From an uncultured Neglectibacter sp. (lineage in GTDB: Bacteria; Bacillota; Clostridia; Oscillospirales; Acutalibacteraceae), in contig CAMNSA010000001.1 of the NCBI GenBank assembly GCA_946554335.1, positions 186,001 to 250,000 on the forward strand: DNA of 64,000 nt, in the 5' to 3' direction. Shown here one piece after another: positions 38,448 through 48,532 of the stretch; position 1 is the first letter of the stretch; every line of letters starts with the position of its first letter. The translations under genes were made by a program, and so were the position numbers. The notes below the pieces were generated by a model that saw only the letters and a list, made by a program, of their open reading frames with translations, was not told the origin of the DNA and searched no databases.

Positions 38448-40067
38448 ATGCCCAGCGGCGCGCAAGTGATGGTAAAATGTTTGGAGGCGGAAGGCGTAAA
38501 AATTGCCTTCGGCTATCCCGGCGCTGCCATCTGCCCTTTTTATGATGCTTTGTACGACTCTTCCATCCGCCATGTGCTGGTGCGCTCCGAGCAGAACGCC
38601 GCCCATATGGCCAGTGGTTATGCCAGAGCTTCCGGAAGGCCCGGCGTCTGCATCGCCACCTCCGGCCCGGGAGCCACCAACCTCATCACCGGGATCGCCA
38701 CCGCCTATATGGACTCCATCCCCCTGATCGCCATCACCGGCCAGGTGAATTTGGAACAGCTGGGGCGGGATGTGTTTCAGGAGGCGGATATCACCGGGGC
38801 CTGCGAGTCCTTCACCAAACATAGCTACTTGGTGAAAAAGGCGGAGGACCTGCCCCGTATTCTCAAGGAGGCCTTTCATATCGCCTCCACCGGCCGCCCC
38901 GGCCCGGTGCTCATTGATGTGCCCCAGGATGTGCAGGAGCAGCAGCTAGTGAGCTTTTCCTATCCGGAGAAGGCAGATATCATCGGCTATAAGCCCAAAA
39001 CCAAAGGACATCCCATGCAGCTCAAGCGAGCCCAAAAGGCCATTGAAGAGTGCGAGCGCCCCATCATCTGCTGCGGAGGCGGCGTGGTGCTGGCGGGGGC
39101 TAGAGAAGAGATGCGGGCCTTCGCAAAGAAAAGCGGGATCCCTATGGTAGCCACCATGATGGGCATCGGCGTGGCTCCCATGAAGAGCCCTCTCTATCTG
39201 GGCATGATCGGAAATTACGGCAGAGCCTACGCCAACCGGGCCATTGGAGAAGCGGACCTCATCCTGCTGTGCGGAGCCCGGGTGGGGGACCGCGCTATCG
39301 CGGTGCCCAACCAGATCGCCGAGCAGGCGAAGATCATTCACATCGACATCGACCCCGCGGAGATCGGCAAAAATATGCGGGTGGATATCCCTATCGTGGG
39401 AGATATCAAGTCTGTGCTCACCTCCTTGACGGAACTGGTAAGCCCCGTTTCCTGCGATAAGTGGATCCGGCAGGTCACCCGGTATAAGGAGGGGGCCGTG
39501 CCCCGAGGGGAGGACCGGGAGGATGCGGTGGATCCCCGCTCCTTTATCCGCGCTCTCTCGGACAGAATGGAGGACAACGCTATTTTGGCGGCGGACCCCG
39601 GCCAAAGCCAGATCTGGGCCGCCATCCATTTCAGCCAGAAGGAGGGCCGCTTTTTGACCAGCGGGGGCCTGGGCACCATGGGCTACGCTCTGCCCGCGGC
39701 TCTGGGGGCCAAGCTTGCCAAGCCCCAAAGACAGGTGGTGGCCGTCCTGGGGGACGGGGCCTTTCAAATGAGCTTCTGCGAGCTGGCCACCGTGTGCGCC
39801 TGTCATGTGCCCCTGAAAGTCATCGTGTTTGGCAACCGGCGGCTGGGGATGGTGCGGGAGTACCAGAACAAGGCCTACCGGGGGCGGCATATCGCCACCC
39901 ATATGGACGGGAATCCGGATTTTGTGGCTCTGTGCAAGGCCTACGGGATCCCCTGCGCCCTGGCCCGGAACAACAGGGAGGCCGTAAGGCTTGCAGAGGA
40001 AATGCTCCAAAGCAAAACGCCCTTCGTGCTGGTGTGCAGAGTGGATCCGGAAACGCCTTCTTTGTAG
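38448..40067 (+). CDS. ilvB: Acetolactate synthase large subunit
   Basis: ThDP enzyme: FGYPGAAICPFYDAL, EQNAAHMASGYARASGRPGVCIATSGPGATN, GDGAFQMSFCELAT. Confidence 0.93.
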   Translation: MPSGAQVMVKCLEAEGVKIAFGYPGAAICPFYDALYDSSIRHVLVRSEQNAAHMASGYARASGRPGVCIATSGPGATNLITGIATAYMDSIPLIAITGQVNLEQLGRDVFQEADITGACESFTKHSYLVKKAEDLPRILKEAFHIASTGRPGPVLIDVPQDVQEQQLVSFSYPEKADIIGYKPKTKGHPMQLKRAQKAIEECERPIICCGGGVVLAGAREEMRAFAKKSGIPMVATMMGIGVAPMKSPLYLGMIGNYGRAYANRAIGEADLILLCGARVGDRAIAVPNQIAEQAKIIHIDIDPAEIGKNMRVDIPIVGDIKSVLTSLTELVSPVSCDKWIRQVTRYKEGAVPRGEDREDAVDPRSFIRALSDRMEDNAILAADPGQSQIWAAIHFSQKEGRFLTSGGLGTMGYALPAALGAKLAKPQRQVVAVLGDGAFQMSFCELATVCACHVPLKVIVFGNRRLGMVREYQNKAYRGRHIATHMDGNPDFVALCKAYGIPCALARNNREAVRLAEEMLQSKTPFVLVCRVDPETPSL

Positions 40068-40088
40068 AAGGAAAAGGGGGAGTGAAGC

Positions 40089-40562
40089 ATGAAATATACC
40101 TTGTCGGTTTTGGTGGAGAACCAGCCCGGCGTGCTGTCCAAGGTGGTGTCTCTTTTTTCCCGCCGGGGCTACAACATTGACAGCCTGGCAGTGGGGACCA
40201 CGGAGGATCCCACCGTTTCCCGGATGACCATTGTAGGGGAGGGAGACGACCGGATCTTAGAGCAGGTGGAGAAGCAGCTCAACAAGGTGATCCCGGTGAT
40301 CAAGGTGCGCTCTTTGGGAGAGGATTTTGTCAGCGCCGAGCTGATGCTCATCAAGATCGCCTGTGAGGCTCAGAGCTTTGGGGAGATCAATCAGATCGCC
40401 TCCCTGATGAAGGCGGAGGTGGCGGACGTGTCCAAGGGAACGGTCACGCTGAAATTCGCGGGGGAGCATGAAAAGTGCGAAACGCTCTGCGGGCTGCTGC
40501 GTCCTTACGGCATCCGGGAGATCGCCCGCACGGGTGTGATTGCTTTGGAAAAGGGCTCGTGA
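40089..40562 (+). CDS. ilvN: Acetolactate synthase small subunit
   Basis: ACT domain: LSVLVENQPGVLSKVVSLFSRRGYNIDSLAVGTTEDPTVSRMTIV. Confidence 0.95.
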   Translation: MKYTLSVLVENQPGVLSKVVSLFSRRGYNIDSLAVGTTEDPTVSRMTIVGEGDDRILEQVEKQLNKVIPVIKVRSLGEDFVSAELMLIKIACEAQSFGEINQIASLMKAEVADVSKGTVTLKFAGEHEKCETLCGLLRPYGIREIARTGVIALEKGS

Positions 40563-40574
40563 CCGAAAAACATT

Positions 40575-42374
40575 TTGGAAATTTTGGGGTTTGGAGGGAT
40601 CTCATTGGAAAAGAAAGGATTTACCGCAAGGCTGCTGCTGATGGCAAAGCGCCACTGGGGCACTTTGGCCGTCGCCAGCCTGGGCATTATCGGCGCCGCT
40701 CTGTTGAATCTGGTCACGCCGGAGATCGTGCGGAAGCTCACGGCCTCTCTGGAGATGCCGGGAGGGCCTGCCGCCAACACTTTGGCCTTTTACGCCATCG
40801 TCCTGGTGGCGGCCTATCTTCTGCGCGCGGTGTGCCGCTTCATCAGCCTGGCCATCAGCCATCTGGCGGCCTGGCGCTTTGTGCCGGAACTCACCCTGAC
40901 GGTGTACGACAAGCTGCAAAGCCTGTCTCTCAGGTATTATCAGGATAAGCAGACCGGCGAGCTGATGAGCAGAATGGTCAACGACACCCGGCAGATCGAG
41001 ATCCTGGTGGCTCATGCGCTGCCGGATCTGGTCAGCAATGCGCTGATTGTTTTAGCCGTGGCCGTCATGCTGTTTTGTATCAACTGGCAGCTCGCTCTGC
41101 TCACCCTCATTCCGGTGCCCCTGGTGGTGCTGGTGGGAGGGCAGTTTTCCAAGCGGGTCGCGCCGCTGTTTCGCATCAACCAGCAGGTGCTGGGTTCCCT
41201 CAACGGCGTTTTGCAGGACAATCTCTCCGGAATGAAGGAGATTCAGACCTTCGGCCAGGAACAGCGGGAGCACGACAGGATGGTGAAGCGCTGCAAGCGC
41301 TATTCCGAGGTAAATATCCGGGCCAATTTCGCCAACGCCTTTTTTAACCCCGGCATCGAATTCCTCACCTCTTTAGGCACGGTGATCGTGGTGGGCGTGG
41401 GCGGCCTGATGGCCTCCCGGCAGAGCCTGGCGGTTTCCGATGTGGTGGGCTTTCTCATGTATTTGAGCCTTTTTTATCAGCCTCTGGCCATTCTGGCCCG
41501 GCTGGTGGAGGATGTGCAGATGGCCTATGCCAGCGCAGTGCGGGTATTCGATATTTTGGACGCCGAGTCTGATGTAAAGGAAGCGGAAAACGCGAAGGAA
41601 CTTCTCGTTCAAAGGGGAGAGGTCTCTTTTGAGGGAGTAAGCTTTTTCTATCAGGAAGAGGAGCCGGTGTTAAACGATATCAGCTTTACGGCTGCTCCCG
41701 GAAAAATGCTTGCGATCGTAGGGCCCACCGGCGTGGGGAAGTCCACGGTCATCTCCCTTTTGGAGCGGTTTTACGACCCCATCGCCGGAAGGGTGTGCAT
41801 TGATGGGCAGGATATCCGAGAGGTGACCCTTTCCTCTTTGAGAAGCCAGATTTCCCTGGTGCTGCAGGACACTTTCCTGTTTAACGGCACCATTGCAGAA
41901 AACATCGCCTACGGAGTGCCTGACGCCTCCCCTGAGGAGATCGAAGAGGCGGCCCGGGCGGCCCGGGCCCACGACTTTATCAAAGAGATGCCTGAAGGCT
42001 ACGAGACGGTGGTGGGAGAGCGGGGCTTCCGTCTCTCCGGCGGGCAGAAGCAGCGCCTTGCCATCGCCAGAGCCGTGCTGCGCAAAACGCCTATTCTGGT
42101 GCTGGACGAGGCCACCTCCGCGGTGGATACGGAGACAGAGTGCGAGATCCAGAAAGCCATTGAAGAGCTGTCCGGCACCCGGACTCTGATCGTCATCGCC
42201 CACCGTCTTTCCACGGTTATGCGGGCCGATCGGATCTTAGTGCTGCATCAGGGAAAGATCGCGGAGCAGGGCGCCCATGAGGAGCTTTTGCAGCGCGACG
42301 GCATCTATGCCAAGCTCTGCCATGTGCAGCAGCTTCAGGAGCAGACTTTGCAATTCCTGGGCGGAAGCCTGTAG
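40575..42374 (+). CDS. ABC transporter, fused permease/ATP-binding protein
   Basis: 6 TM region; GPTGVGKSTVISLLERFYDP (Walker A), LSGGQKQRLAIARAVL, VLDEATSAVD. Confidence 0.95.
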   Translation: MEILGFGGISLEKKGFTARLLLMAKRHWGTLAVASLGIIGAALLNLVTPEIVRKLTASLEMPGGPAANTLAFYAIVLVAAYLLRAVCRFISLAISHLAAWRFVPELTLTVYDKLQSLSLRYYQDKQTGELMSRMVNDTRQIEILVAHALPDLVSNALIVLAVAVMLFCINWQLALLTLIPVPLVVLVGGQFSKRVAPLFRINQQVLGSLNGVLQDNLSGMKEIQTFGQEQREHDRMVKRCKRYSEVNIRANFANAFFNPGIEFLTSLGTVIVVGVGGLMASRQSLAVSDVVGFLMYLSLFYQPLAILARLVEDVQMAYASAVRVFDILDAESDVKEAENAKELLVQRGEVSFEGVSFFYQEEEPVLNDISFTAAPGKMLAIVGPTGVGKSTVISLLERFYDPIAGRVCIDGQDIREVTLSSLRSQISLVLQDTFLFNGTIAENIAYGVPDASPEEIEEAARAARAHDFIKEMPEGYETVVGERGFRLSGGQKQRLAIARAVLRKTPILVLDEATSAVDTETECEIQKAIEELSGTRTLIVIAHRLSTVMRADRILVLHQGKIAEQGAHEELLQRDGIYAKLCHVQQLQEQTLQFLGGSL

Positions 42375-42415
42375 CGTCTGATTTACATCGTTTTGCAGAG
42401 AAAAGGAGAGGCCGG

Positions 42416-43882
42416 TTGGACGAGCATATTTTAAAAACACAGCTGGAGGCGTTTTCCACGCAGACGGTTCCCCTTCATATGCCGGGGCACAAGCGGGGAC
42501 CGGGACCTGTGCCGGGGCTTCCCTACCGCTGGGACGTGACGGAAACGCCTTTGACGGATGACCTTCACGACCCCAGGGGGATCCTGAAGGAGGCCATGGA
42601 GCGCACCTCCGCCCTGTACGGGGCGGGGAAAACCTGGTATCTGGTAAACGGCAGCACAGGCGGGCTTCTCAGCGCCATCCGGGCCCTTGTCCCCCAAAAC
42701 GGGACGGTGATCGCGGCGCGAAACTGTCACAAGTCCGTCTACCACGCAGCGGAGCTTTGCGGGCTTTCGGTCTGCTATCTTCTGCCGGACTATCTCAGCG
42801 ATTGGAATATTTACGGCTCGGTCTCTCCCGCCTCGGTGGAGAGCGCCTTGAGAGAATGTCCGAAGGCTTCCTGCGTGATCCTGACAAGCCCCACCTATGA
42901 GGGGATCCTTTCGGATATTGCGGGGATTGCCCGGATCTGCCACAGCCATGGCGTTCCCCTTTTGGTGGATGAGGCGCACGGAGCCCATCTGGGCCTTTTT
43001 CCGGAAGATCGGGAAAGGCCGTTCCCGCCCTCCGCGCTGGAACAGGGCGCGGATGTGGTGGTGCAAAGCGCCCACAAGACTTTGCCCAGCCTGACCCAGA
43101 GCGCCTGGATGCACTGGAACCGAAATTCCACCCTGACAGACCCCAAGGCCATTTCCCGGGAGCTGGATGTCTTTGAGACCAGCTCTCCCTCCTACCCGCT
43201 GATGGCTTCTCTGGACGGCTGTACAGGTTTTTTGCAAAACCGGGGAAGAGAGCTTTTGCGCTCCTGGCGGGAGGCCCTTTGGGTCTTTGACGAAAACATT
43301 CGGGGGCTTTCCGGGCTCCGGGTGCTGTGTCACGGGAAGGATCGTCCGGAAGCTCACCCGGAAATCTTTGATTTCGACCCGGGCAAGCTGCTGGTCAGCG
43401 GAAAAACCTTGGGAAGAAGCGGGGCCTCCCTTTCGGAAGAGCTTTTTTCCCGCTGGGGCTTTCAGGTGGAGATGACGGGGGGAGAAAACCTGCTGGCCAT
43501 GACGGGGCTGGGAGAAAAAAAGGGGACGCTTCTGAGCTTTTCCAAAGCGCTTTTTGAGATTTCTCGGAAGGAAGGAGGCGGGCGGCAGGAAATCCCTTCT
43601 TTGCCCGCTCCCGGAAAAAGCTACTATACCATCTTACAGGCAAGGTCTCTTCCCGGGGAGGATGTTCCCCTGTGTGAGGCCGCCGGAAGGGTCTCGGGAG
43701 AATATGTGTGGAGCTATCCCCCGGGAGTTCCCCTGCTCACGCCGGGAGAAGAGGTGACTGAGGAGTTTGTCCGCTTTGCCCTTTGGAAAAGAGACCGGGG
43801 AGAGCGGCTCTCCCACACCGTCACGGGGGACGAGGAAATTTTGCGGGTAATTTCCCAAAGGGCTTCCCCCTTCCTCCCTTGA
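42416..43882 (+). CDS. Orn/Lys/Arg decarboxylase-family (fold type I PLP) protein
   Basis: PLHMPGHKRGPG, WYLVNGSTGGLLSAI, LLVDEAHGAHLG, VQSAHKTLPSLTQSAWMH. Confidence 0.93.
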   Translation: MDEHILKTQLEAFSTQTVPLHMPGHKRGPGPVPGLPYRWDVTETPLTDDLHDPRGILKEAMERTSALYGAGKTWYLVNGSTGGLLSAIRALVPQNGTVIAARNCHKSVYHAAELCGLSVCYLLPDYLSDWNIYGSVSPASVESALRECPKASCVILTSPTYEGILSDIAGIARICHSHGVPLLVDEAHGAHLGLFPEDRERPFPPSALEQGADVVVQSAHKTLPSLTQSAWMHWNRNSTLTDPKAISRELDVFETSSPSYPLMASLDGCTGFLQNRGRELLRSWREALWVFDENIRGLSGLRVLCHGKDRPEAHPEIFDFDPGKLLVSGKTLGRSGASLSEELFSRWGFQVEMTGGENLLAMTGLGEKKGTLLSFSKALFEISRKEGGGRQEIPSLPAPGKSYYTILQARSLPGEDVPLCEAAGRVSGEYVWSYPPGVPLLTPGEEVTEEFVRFALWKRDRGERLSHTVTGDEEILRVISQRASPFLP

Positions 43883-43941
43883 CACCTGCCCGGGATTCGT
43901 ATATACTTAGAGCACAGAAACAAGAGAAGGAGGCGTGTACC

Positions 43942-44094
43942 ATGGAGCATATCAAAACGCTCAATACTCGTGATCTGGCCCAGAGCGCTGTAAACGGCGG
44001 CTGCGGAGAATGTCAGACCTCTTGCCAGAGCGCCTGCAAAACCAGCTGCGGCATTGCCAACCAGCAGTGTGAAAAGGCAAACGAAGAGGAATGA
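43942..44094 (+). CDS. scfA: SCIFF (six-cysteine) ranthipeptide precursor
   Basis: MEHIKTLNTRDLAQSAVNGGCGECQTSCQSACKTSCGIANQQCEKANEEE: six Cys in the C-terminal part; next to radical SAM maturase. Confidence 0.95.
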   Translation: MEHIKTLNTRDLAQSAVNGGCGECQTSCQSACKTSCGIANQQCEKANEEE

Positions 44095-44156
44095 TTGACG
44101 AGCTGGAGGCTATGTCCCTCGGGGCGGAAAGCCGCCGGGAGCCGGCCTTCTGAAAG

Positions 44157-44188
44157 ATATGCCGGAACGCTTCTGCGTTCCGGCATAT
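44157..44188 (+). promoter_or_regulatory. Perfect 14-bp hairpin between scfA and scfB
   Basis: ATATGCCGGAACGC-TTCT-GCGTTCCGGCATAT. Confidence 0.8.
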
Positions 44189-44227
44189 TTCTGTAAAAAA
44201 CAGGCTGTTTGGGAAAGGAAAAACGGG

Positions 44228-45613
44228 ATGATCCATCAATATCGGCTAAATGGATATAATATGGTGCTGGATGTGCCCAGCGGCAGCATCCATGTGGTAG
44301 ATGAGTTAAGCTTCCGGGCTATCGAGCTTTTAGATCAGGGCCTCTCGCAGGAAGAGGTAAGGGCCCGGCTTTCGGAAGAGAAGCTGGGGGAGAAAGAGGA
44401 GCTTTTGAGCGTGCTCTCCGATATTGAAGAGCTGAAGGCCCGGGGGCGTCTGTTCTCTCAGGAGGCCTATGAAGAAAAGGCGCTGGATCTGAAAAGCCGC
44501 AGCACAGTGGTCAAGGCCCTGTGCCTCCATGTGGCCCACACCTGCAATTTGAACTGCGAATACTGCTTTGCCGCCCAGGGAAAATTTCACGGACAGGCGG
44601 CGCTGATGAGCTTTGAAACCGGGAAACGGGCGCTGGATTTTCTCATAGAGAATTCCGGGACCAGAAGAAACCTGGAGGTGGATTTCTTTGGGGGCGAGCC
44701 GCTGATGAATTTCGGGGTCTGCAAGGACCTGGTGGCCTACGCCAGAAGCATCGAAAAGGAAAAGGGAAAAAACTTCCGCTTTACCCTTACCACCAACGGC
44801 GTGGGGATCACAGACGAGGTGATCGAATGGGCGAACCGGGAGTGCTATAATGTGGTGCTGAGCCTGGATGGCCGGAAGGAGGTAAACGACCGCTTCCGAA
44901 AGGACAGCACAGGCGCTGGCAGCTATGACCGCATCGTGCCCTTGTTCCAGAAGCTGGTGGCAAATCGCGGCGACAAGAATTACTATATGCGCGGCACCTT
45001 TACTCACTATAATACAGATTTCACCAACGACCTCTTTCATATGGCGGATGATCTGGGCTTTACGGAGCTTTCCATGGAGCCGGTGGTGGCCAAAAAGGGG
45101 GATCCCTGCGCCCTCACCGAAGAGGATCTGCCTGTGCTGTTTGAGCAGTATGAGCTGCTGGCAAAGGATATGCTTCGCCGGGAAAGGGAGGGAAAGCCCA
45201 TCACCTTTTATCACTATATGATCGACCTTGCCCACGGCCCCTGCATCTACAAGCGAATCTCCGGCTGCGGCTCCGGCACGGAGTATATGGCCGTCACCCC
45301 CTGGGGAGACCTGTACCCCTGCCATCAGTTCGTGGGAGAGGAAAAGTATAAGCTGGGCGATATTTGGCAGGGGGTCACCAATACTGCCTTGCGGGATGAG
45401 TTTAAGCTCTGCAATGTGTACGCCCGCCCGGCCTGCCAGGACTGCTGGGCCAAATTCTATTGTTCCGGCGGCTGTGCGGCCAATGCGCTGCATGCTCAGG
45501 GAGACATTCACGGAATATATGAATATGGCTGTGAGCTGTTTCGCAAGCGCATGGAGTGCGCTTTGATGATGAAAGCGGCACAGGCGCTGGATCCGGAGCT
45601 TGCCGAAAAGTAG
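44228..45613 (+). CDS. scfB: SCIFF maturase, radical SAM/SPASM thioether-forming enzyme
   Basis: HVAHTCNLNCEYCFAAQGKFHG (CxxxCxxC), SPASM region CQDCWAKFYCSGGCAANA. Confidence 0.95.
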   Translation: MIHQYRLNGYNMVLDVPSGSIHVVDELSFRAIELLDQGLSQEEVRARLSEEKLGEKEELLSVLSDIEELKARGRLFSQEAYEEKALDLKSRSTVVKALCLHVAHTCNLNCEYCFAAQGKFHGQAALMSFETGKRALDFLIENSGTRRNLEVDFFGGEPLMNFGVCKDLVAYARSIEKEKGKNFRFTLTTNGVGITDEVIEWANRECYNVVLSLDGRKEVNDRFRKDSTGAGSYDRIVPLFQKLVANRGDKNYYMRGTFTHYNTDFTNDLFHMADDLGFTELSMEPVVAKKGDPCALTEEDLPVLFEQYELLAKDMLRREREGKPITFYHYMIDLAHGPCIYKRISGCGSGTEYMAVTPWGDLYPCHQFVGEEKYKLGDIWQGVTNTALRDEFKLCNVYARPACQDCWAKFYCSGGCAANALHAQGDIHGIYEYGCELFRKRMECALMMKAAQALDPELAEK

Positions 45614-45650
45614 TCAAACGGCCGATTCATCAGAAAATAAAAATCCAGCA

Positions 45651-45700
45651 AAACAACAGGCGGCACAATCAAAAGATTGTGCCGCCTGTTGTTTGTTTTT
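45651..45700 (+). terminator. Terminator after scfB
   Basis: AAACAACAGGCGGCACAATC-aaaa-GATTGTGCCGCCTGTTGTTTGTTTTT. Confidence 0.88.
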
Positions 45701-45715
45701 GGTTTTACCCGGATA

Positions 45716-46570
45716 TCAGTCCTTGCCGAAAGCCGCCTGGTTCTGGTTGGGGCTGGAGCGCTTTTCCAGGTTGGGGAAGCGGTGCTCCAAAGCGGCCATG
45801 GAGATCTCGATATCCTCCTCGGCCTCGTCCGCTGAGAACGCGCCTACCGTCACCATATCCTTGTCCCGGATCACGTTCCAGGAGAAGGTGAGGCCCACAT
45901 AGGGAGAGCAGCGCCCGGCGGCCATGGACTTGATGGTCATCACCGGTTTTTTGGCATTTTGAATGATGGAGGCCACTGTCTCGATTTCCACCTGCATCAT
46001 AAAGCCCATGCAGTTGAAGATCTGGATATAAGTCTCCACATCATAGCCGTTGGCGTCCGAATAGACGATGAGCTCCGGCATATGGGCGGAAAGGCCGGGG
46101 ATCATACCGGCGTCCCGGATCATCTTGGTATAATCGTCCAGGCGGCAGATCTGAGAGAGGTTCTTGTTGACCAGCTGCTCGGCGGAGGAGTGATGAATGA
46201 GGCAGAACTTCGCGCCCCGATCGGCAGACTCCTGAATGGTTTTCTGCGCTTCCTTACGGCCTTCGGCCGTATCGTCCACATTGATGATGGGCGTGTCGAT
46301 GAGAATGATCTCACGGCCCATCTTCTGCTCGGTGTCGTGAATGGCTTTCATCAGCTCCGGGGAGTTCCCGAAGGGGGCCATCATCGTGTCCACGCCGTGG
46401 CTCAAATAGGCCTCCAGTATGGGCTTGAACTTTTCCGCCGTGTCATAGCGGCGCTTGATCATTTCATCAGCGGATACACTGGTATGGCTGTAGCCCAAAA
46501 GCCAGTTGGAGCCAATGAGCATCCGGGAGAGAGAAACGCCTCCCACTGTAGTGCGGGGAAATTCTTTCAT
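45716..46570 (-). CDS. Conserved hypothetical, TIM-barrel/aldo-keto-reductase-like
   Basis: MKEFPRTTVGGVSLSRMLIGSNWLLGYSHTS..., barrel-like strands (LIDTPIIN, CLIHHSSAE, MTIKSMAAGR). Confidence 0.5.
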   Translation of the reverse strand: MKEFPRTTVGGVSLSRMLIGSNWLLGYSHTSVSADEMIKRRYDTAEKFKPILEAYLSHGVDTMMAPFGNSPELMKAIHDTEQKMGREIILIDTPIINVDDTAEGRKEAQKTIQESADRGAKFCLIHHSSAEQLVNKNLSQICRLDDYTKMIRDAGMIPGLSAHMPELIVYSDANGYDVETYIQIFNCMGFMMQVEIETVASIIQNAKKPVMTIKSMAAGRCSPYVGLTFSWNVIRDKDMVTVGAFSADEAEEDIEISMAALEHRFPNLEKRSSPNQNQAAFGKD

Positions 46571-46742
46571 AAAAAACAACTCCTTTTACTCCCCGAAAAA
46601 AGGGGAGACTTGGTTGGCTCCATTACACCAGAAACAAAGGAGAAAGTCAAGCCCTTTTCCCTGAAAAACAGGCTTTTTGAAAAAATTTTTCAAAAAGGAA
46701 AAAACATCTCCGGTGCAGACTCCGAACAGTGCCTGAAAACGC

Positions 46743-47810
46743 TTAATTCCGGTGCTTACGCAGGAACTCCATAAACCGCTGCCAGTCATAGCGGCTCAGG
46801 TAGTGAGTGCCCTTGCGGATATGGTAGCCGATAGTCCCTTCCGGAAAAACAGCGTCTGCTATAGGCGCTTCCTCCGGGCAGATCAGCCCCTTCAGGCCGT
46901 AAAGCTCGTAGACGATTGACGCCTCCCGGCAGCTTAGAAGCTCTGAGGCCGGATCGGCCCAAAGGTCCTCTTTTGCGCTGCATACATACAGCTTCCTGGG
47001 GGCGATCAGAGCGAGAAGGAAATGCTGGTCAAAGGGAAGCTCTTCCTCCCTGTCCTGGTACTTCCGATAGTTGTCGCAGAACCAGAAGGGAAAGACGGTG
47101 GTGATATCGCGGATCTTCTCCCCCTGTTTTCCCCGGGTGACGGCGGCGCCGCTGCAGCCGGAATCATTGGAGATCACAAAGGCGAAGCGCGGGTCGTTTG
47201 CCCCAGCCCAGAGGGCGGTTTTTCCCAGACGGGAGTGGCCGATGACCGCCACATTTTTCGTGTCGATATCCTCTCTGGAAACGATGTGGTCCATCACCCG
47301 CATGGCCGCCCAGGCCCAGAGGGAGATCTTGCCGGGAAGGTCTTTTTCTCCTGAAGCCCTGGGGAACAGAGCGGCGAGACCGTCGGAGAAATCGCCGTTA
47401 TCCTTTGTCACGTCCTCATAGCCGAAGGAGAACACCGCGAAGCCCCCGTCCACGATCTCTTCCGTAGGCATGTAAAAATCCGGCACATTGTTTCTGAAAT
47501 TGATGTGCAAAAAAGCCATGGGCTTTTTTACGCCGGTGGGGACGACTGCGAAAAACGGGAAGGAAAATTCCTTTTCTCCCATCCCTACTGTGGCTTCCCA
47601 TTTTTCAAAAACCGCCTTGGAGGCACAGTAATCCTCCTGCTTTTCCAACAGCCGAAAGGAAAGCCTTTGGGGGTCGGGGGGCAGGAAGCCGTACTCCTCG
47701 CGGCTTAGAAGAGAAAGAAGGCTTTCCCTTTCCTGTTCCCATTCCTTCTGAGAGGTGAAAACCGCATTTTTCGTTCCTTGCAGGACATTGGGAAGAGCTC
47801 GCTCGTTCAT
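46743..47810 (-). CDS. Glucuronoyl-esterase/acetyl-xylan-esterase-like hydrolase
   Basis: VAVIGHSRLGKTALWAGANDPRFAFVISNDSGCSGAA (GHSRxGK nucleophile elbow). Confidence 0.8.
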   Translation of the reverse strand: MNERALPNVLQGTKNAVFTSQKEWEQERESLLSLLSREEYGFLPPDPQRLSFRLLEKQEDYCASKAVFEKWEATVGMGEKEFSFPFFAVVPTGVKKPMAFLHINFRNNVPDFYMPTEEIVDGGFAVFSFGYEDVTKDNGDFSDGLAALFPRASGEKDLPGKISLWAWAAMRVMDHIVSREDIDTKNVAVIGHSRLGKTALWAGANDPRFAFVISNDSGCSGAAVTRGKQGEKIRDITTVFPFWFCDNYRKYQDREEELPFDQHFLLALIAPRKLYVCSAKEDLWADPASELLSCREASIVYELYGLKGLICPEEAPIADAVFPEGTIGYHIRKGTHYLSRYDWQRFMEFLRKHRN

Positions 47811-47824
47811 ACCTGGTTCCTCCT

Positions 47825-48532
47825 TTATGATTTGCAGATGATGACGGTCACATCTTTATGAAGCTGGAGTACGGAAGCGGGAACCTGCGGAGTTACTTTG
47901 CCGAACAGCGCCTCCTCGATGATCTCCTTTTTCTCTTTTCCGGCAATCAGCAGAATTTTATCGGCCTTCATAATGGTGCCCACGCCCATGGTAATGGCTT
48001 TGGAGGGCACGTCCTCTTTTCGCTCAAAGAGCCGGGAATTGGCCTCGATGGTGCTCTGGGTGAGAGCCACCGGATGGGTGTCCTTGGGGAAGTGATCGCA
48101 GGGCTCGTTAAAGCCGATATGCCCGTTTCTCCCGATGCCGAGAAGCTGCAGGTCTGCCCCGCCCAGAGAGGTCACCAAGGCCTCGTACCGGGCGCTTTCC
48201 TGCTCCGGGTTTTGAGCCATGCCGTCCGGCAGGAAGGTGTTTACTTTTTTGATGTTAATCTTGTCAAACAGGTTCTCGTCCATGAAATGGCGGTAGCTGT
48301 TGGGGTTTTCCGGAGCGAGGCCGCAGTATTCGTCCAGATTGACCGTGCGCACCCCGGAAAAGTCCAGAAGCCCCTTCTGATAGTTCCTCACCAGCTCCTG
48401 ATAGGCGCCGATAGGAGAGCTTCCGGTGGCAAGCCCCAGAATACAATCCGGCTTTAAAAGCACCTGAGCCCCGATGATCCGAGCGGCAAGAACGCTCATT
48501 TCTTCATAGTTTTCCGTCTCTAAAATTCTCAT
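47825..48532 (-). CDS. nagB: Glucosamine-6-phosphate deaminase
   Basis: LGLATGSSPIGAYQELV, VNLDEYCGL, LGIGRNGHIGFNEPCDHF, AITMGVGTIM. Confidence 0.95.
   Translation of the reverse strand: MRILETENYEEMSVLAARIIGAQVLLKPDCILGLATGSSPIGAYQELVRNYQKGLLDFSGVRTVNLDEYCGLAPENPNSYRHFMDENLFDKINIKKVNTFLPDGMAQNPEQESARYEALVTSLGGADLQLLGIGRNGHIGFNEPCDHFPKDTHPVALTQSTIEANSRLFERKEDVPSKAITMGVGTIMKADKILLIAGKEKKEIIEEALFGKVTPQVPASVLQLHKDVTVIICKS

Noticed and set aside
38946-40010. 354-aa minus-strand ORF antisense to ilvB
   Set aside because: His/Gly/Leu-rich composition typical of antisense frames; ilvB is unambiguous on the plus strand.
44330-45511. 393-aa minus-strand ORF antisense to scfB
   Set aside because: Antisense of a clearly conserved radical SAM gene.
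46673-46698. CTTTTTGAAAAA/TTTTTTCAAAAAG palindrome as a regulatory element
   Set aside because: A/T-only palindrome in an AT-rich gap; could be a weak terminator but there is no further support.
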